NCBI RefSeq assembly: GCF_018100805.1
Contig: NZ_JAGJEA010000003.1
Coordinates: 310,001-374,000 of the forward strand
DNA: 64,000 nucleotides
Reading direction: 5' to 3'
Source: Aquimarina sp. MMG016
GTDB lineage: Bacteria; Bacteroidota; Bacteroidia; Flavobacteriales; Flavobacteriaceae
Numbering within the stretch: the first letter of the stretch is position 1; each line of letters opens with the position of its first letter. This document shows positions 62,931-64,000 of this stretch, piece by piece. The translations under genes were made by a program, and so were the position numbers. The notes below the pieces were generated by a model. That model was not told the DNA's origin and did no database searches. It worked only from the letters and a program-made list of their open reading frames with translations.

Positions 62931-63036
62931 AAACCAATCATAAAAATTTAGGTTGGTTGTATGAGGAATTAAATTTTTGGTTGGTTAGTTGTGTAACGGG
63001 TGTGACAGTTGGGGTAGTCGCATCCGTTTCTTTTTA
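62931..63036 (+). ncRNA. Candidate small RNA 1 (GTTGGTTA family)
   Basis: About 106 nt between the DUF434-like gene and the aldo/keto reductase gene. It has a consensus promoter, a 5' AACCAA/TTGGTT hairpin, the linker AATTAAATTTTTGGTTGG (TTA follows), and a terminator stem (62996-63006 with 63017-63027) then T-rich sequence. Candidate 2 at 15472-15578 has the same length and layout. A four-codon ATG-AGG-AAT-TAA frame is not considered a gene. Confidence 0.55.
62996..63036 (+). terminator. Intrinsic terminator of candidate small RNA 1
   Basis: Imperfect 11-bp stem ACGGGTGTGAC/GTCGCATCCGT with a 10-nt G-rich loop, followed by TTCTTTTTAT. Confidence 0.65.
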
Positions 63037-63070
63037 TGATAATTTTTACAGTAACTAATATCATAGTTTC

Positions 63071-63078
63071 TAATTTTG
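63071..63078 (+). promoter_or_regulatory. -7 promoter box of the aldo/keto reductase gene
   Basis: TAATTTTG matches TAnnTTTG and predicts a 31-nt leader before the ATG at 63113. Confidence 0.45.
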
Positions 63079-63112
63079 GCATTTCTTAACAACTATTAGC
63101 TTATTACTATAT

Positions 63113-64000
63113 ATGAAATACACCACATTACCCAACACAGACATTAAAGTAAGTAAAATATGCTTGGGTTCTATGACCTGGGGAGAACAAAATACTGAAG
63201 CTGAAGGACACAAACAATTAGATTACGCAATCGAAGAAGGAATCAATTTTATTGATACCGCAGAGTTGTATTCTGTTCCTTCTAAAAAAGAAACATACGG
63301 AAGTACTGAGAAAATTATTGGAACCTGGTTACAGAAAAGAGGTAAGAGAGATGATGTAGTAATTGCTTCAAAAATAGTAGGCCCTGCAGAATTTACTAAA
63401 CATATAAGAAAGGGGTTCTTTATTAAAGATGAATTTGAAGACGCAATTCATAAAAGTTTACAAAGATTACAAACAGATTATATTGACTTATATCAGTTGC
63501 ATTGGCCAGAAAGGCAAACTAATTATTTTGGAAAATTAGGATACACCCATGACAATAATGATATCTGGCAGGATAATTTTGCAGAAGTATTACATCTTTT
63601 AGAAGGTTTTATAAAACAAGGAAAAATTAGAAATATAGGAATATCTAATGAAACAGCTTATGGAGCTATGCGATACGCAGAAGAAGCCAAAAAAGGATCT
63701 CCAAAAATGATAACTATTCAGAATCCTTATAACCTATTAAACCGAAAAGACGAGATAGGGCTTACTGAAGTATTGCATAGAGAAAATATAGGTCATCTTC
63801 CTTATTCTCCATTAGGATTCGGAATGCTGACAGGAAAATACTTAGAGGAGATTCCTAAAAACTCTAGAGTAGACCTATTCCCTAATTATAATCGTTATAT
63901 GAATGAGAATAGTTATAAAGCTACACGACAGTATAATGAGATTGCAAAAAAACATGGAATCAGTCTGACTCAGATGTCACTGGCGTTTGTGAATCAACAG
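63113..64000 (+). CDS. Aldo/keto reductase, Tas-like (3' truncated by window)
   Basis: 296 codons read to the end of the window without a stop. NADP(H)-dependent reductase of the Tas/YghZ-like subgroup. Catalytic Asp/Tyr in NFIDTAELYSVPS, Lys in VVIASKIVG, His in YQLHWPERQTNYFG; cofactor region includes NIGISNETAYG and YSPLGFGMLTGKYL. ATG start MKYTTLPNTDIKVSKICLG is the usual family N-terminus. Substrate unknown. Confidence 0.93.
   Translation, partial: MKYTTLPNTDIKVSKICLGSMTWGEQNTEAEGHKQLDYAIEEGINFIDTAELYSVPSKKETYGSTEKIIGTWLQKRGKRDDVVIASKIVGPAEFTKHIRKGFFIKDEFEDAIHKSLQRLQTDYIDLYQLHWPERQTNYFGKLGYTHDNNDIWQDNFAEVLHLLEGFIKQGKIRNIGISNETAYGAMRYAEEAKKGSPKMITIQNPYNLLNRKDEIGLTEVLHRENIGHLPYSPLGFGMLTGKYLEEIPKNSRVDLFPNYNRYMNENSYKATRQYNEIAKKHGISLTQMSLAFVNQQ

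Noticed and set aside
1..64000. CRISPR arrays, tRNA or rRNA genes, integrases, transposases or prophage genes
   Set aside because: Looked for regularly spaced repeats, tRNA T-loop/CCA-like sequences and recombinase motifs on both strands; none found.

Overview
The window is a piece of a low-GC chromosome from a member of the Bacteroidota, most likely a marine Flavobacteriaceae bacterium (Aquimarina-like is a guess). The evidence is direct. Many genes are preceded by the Bacteroidota -7 promoter box TAnnTTTG, two proteins end in type IX secretion (T9SS) sorting domains, and there are SusC/TonB-dependent receptors with CarboxypepD_reg-like N-termini. Housekeeping proteins (LepA, IleS, GlyRS, UvrC, LspA, a DksA-like protein) also look flavobacterial. 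No tRNA, rRNA, CRISPR array, integrase, transposase or prophage gene was found.

Layout: 1-7.5 kb holds the end of an FtsX/LolE-type permease, dusB, lepA, a kelch protein, a HAD phosphatase, a YjbQ protein and a small membrane protein. 7.6-10.2 kb is a TonB receptor with a predicted 300-nt leader. 10.5-18.2 kb carries pgi, an M23 lipoprotein, tryptophan 2,3-dioxygenase, a DUF3108 protein, HPPD and homogentisate dioxygenase (aromatic amino acid catabolism). 18.3-22.4 kb is a patatin/beta-barrel protein translationally coupled to uvrC. 22.5-25.9 kb is a RimB-like/RimK/M14-like cluster with 5-formyl-THF cyclo-ligase and a lone receiver protein. 25.9-34.2 kb has lspA, an ECF sigma/anti-sigma/DUF4097 operon, a zinc-less DksA homologue and ileS. 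34.3-43.3 kb has a second TonB receptor, a MarR regulator, a nitrilase-type amidase, an Ig-like lipoprotein, comF, a coiled-coil membrane protein and glyS. 43.5-54 kb is a secretion and envelope region: a reprolysin-like T9SS metalloprotease, a second T9SS cargo, a small lipoprotein and a very large outer-membrane protein. 54-64 kb holds a minimal ABC pair, a periplasmic TPR-CHAT protein, xth, an OmpA-type lipoprotein, small secreted proteins, a DUF434-like protein and the start of an aldo/keto reductase.

The most interesting non-coding content is (i) two candidate ~106-nt small RNAs (15472-15578 minus, 62931-63036 plus) that share promoter, a GTTGGTTA core and a terminator, (ii) two hairpins with different stems and a nearly identical loop (43437-43486 and 47053-47107), (iii) several families of dispersed hairpin repeats, including an inverted pair that brackets dusB, and (iv) promoters whose predicted start is at the first codon (glyS, the 1139-aa outer-membrane protein), implying leaderless mRNAs. 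The protein systems most worth experimental attention are the secreted TPR-CHAT caspase-like protein, the RimB-like/RimK/M14-like cluster, and the ECF operon whose anti-sigma factor carries a periplasmic HEAT domain.
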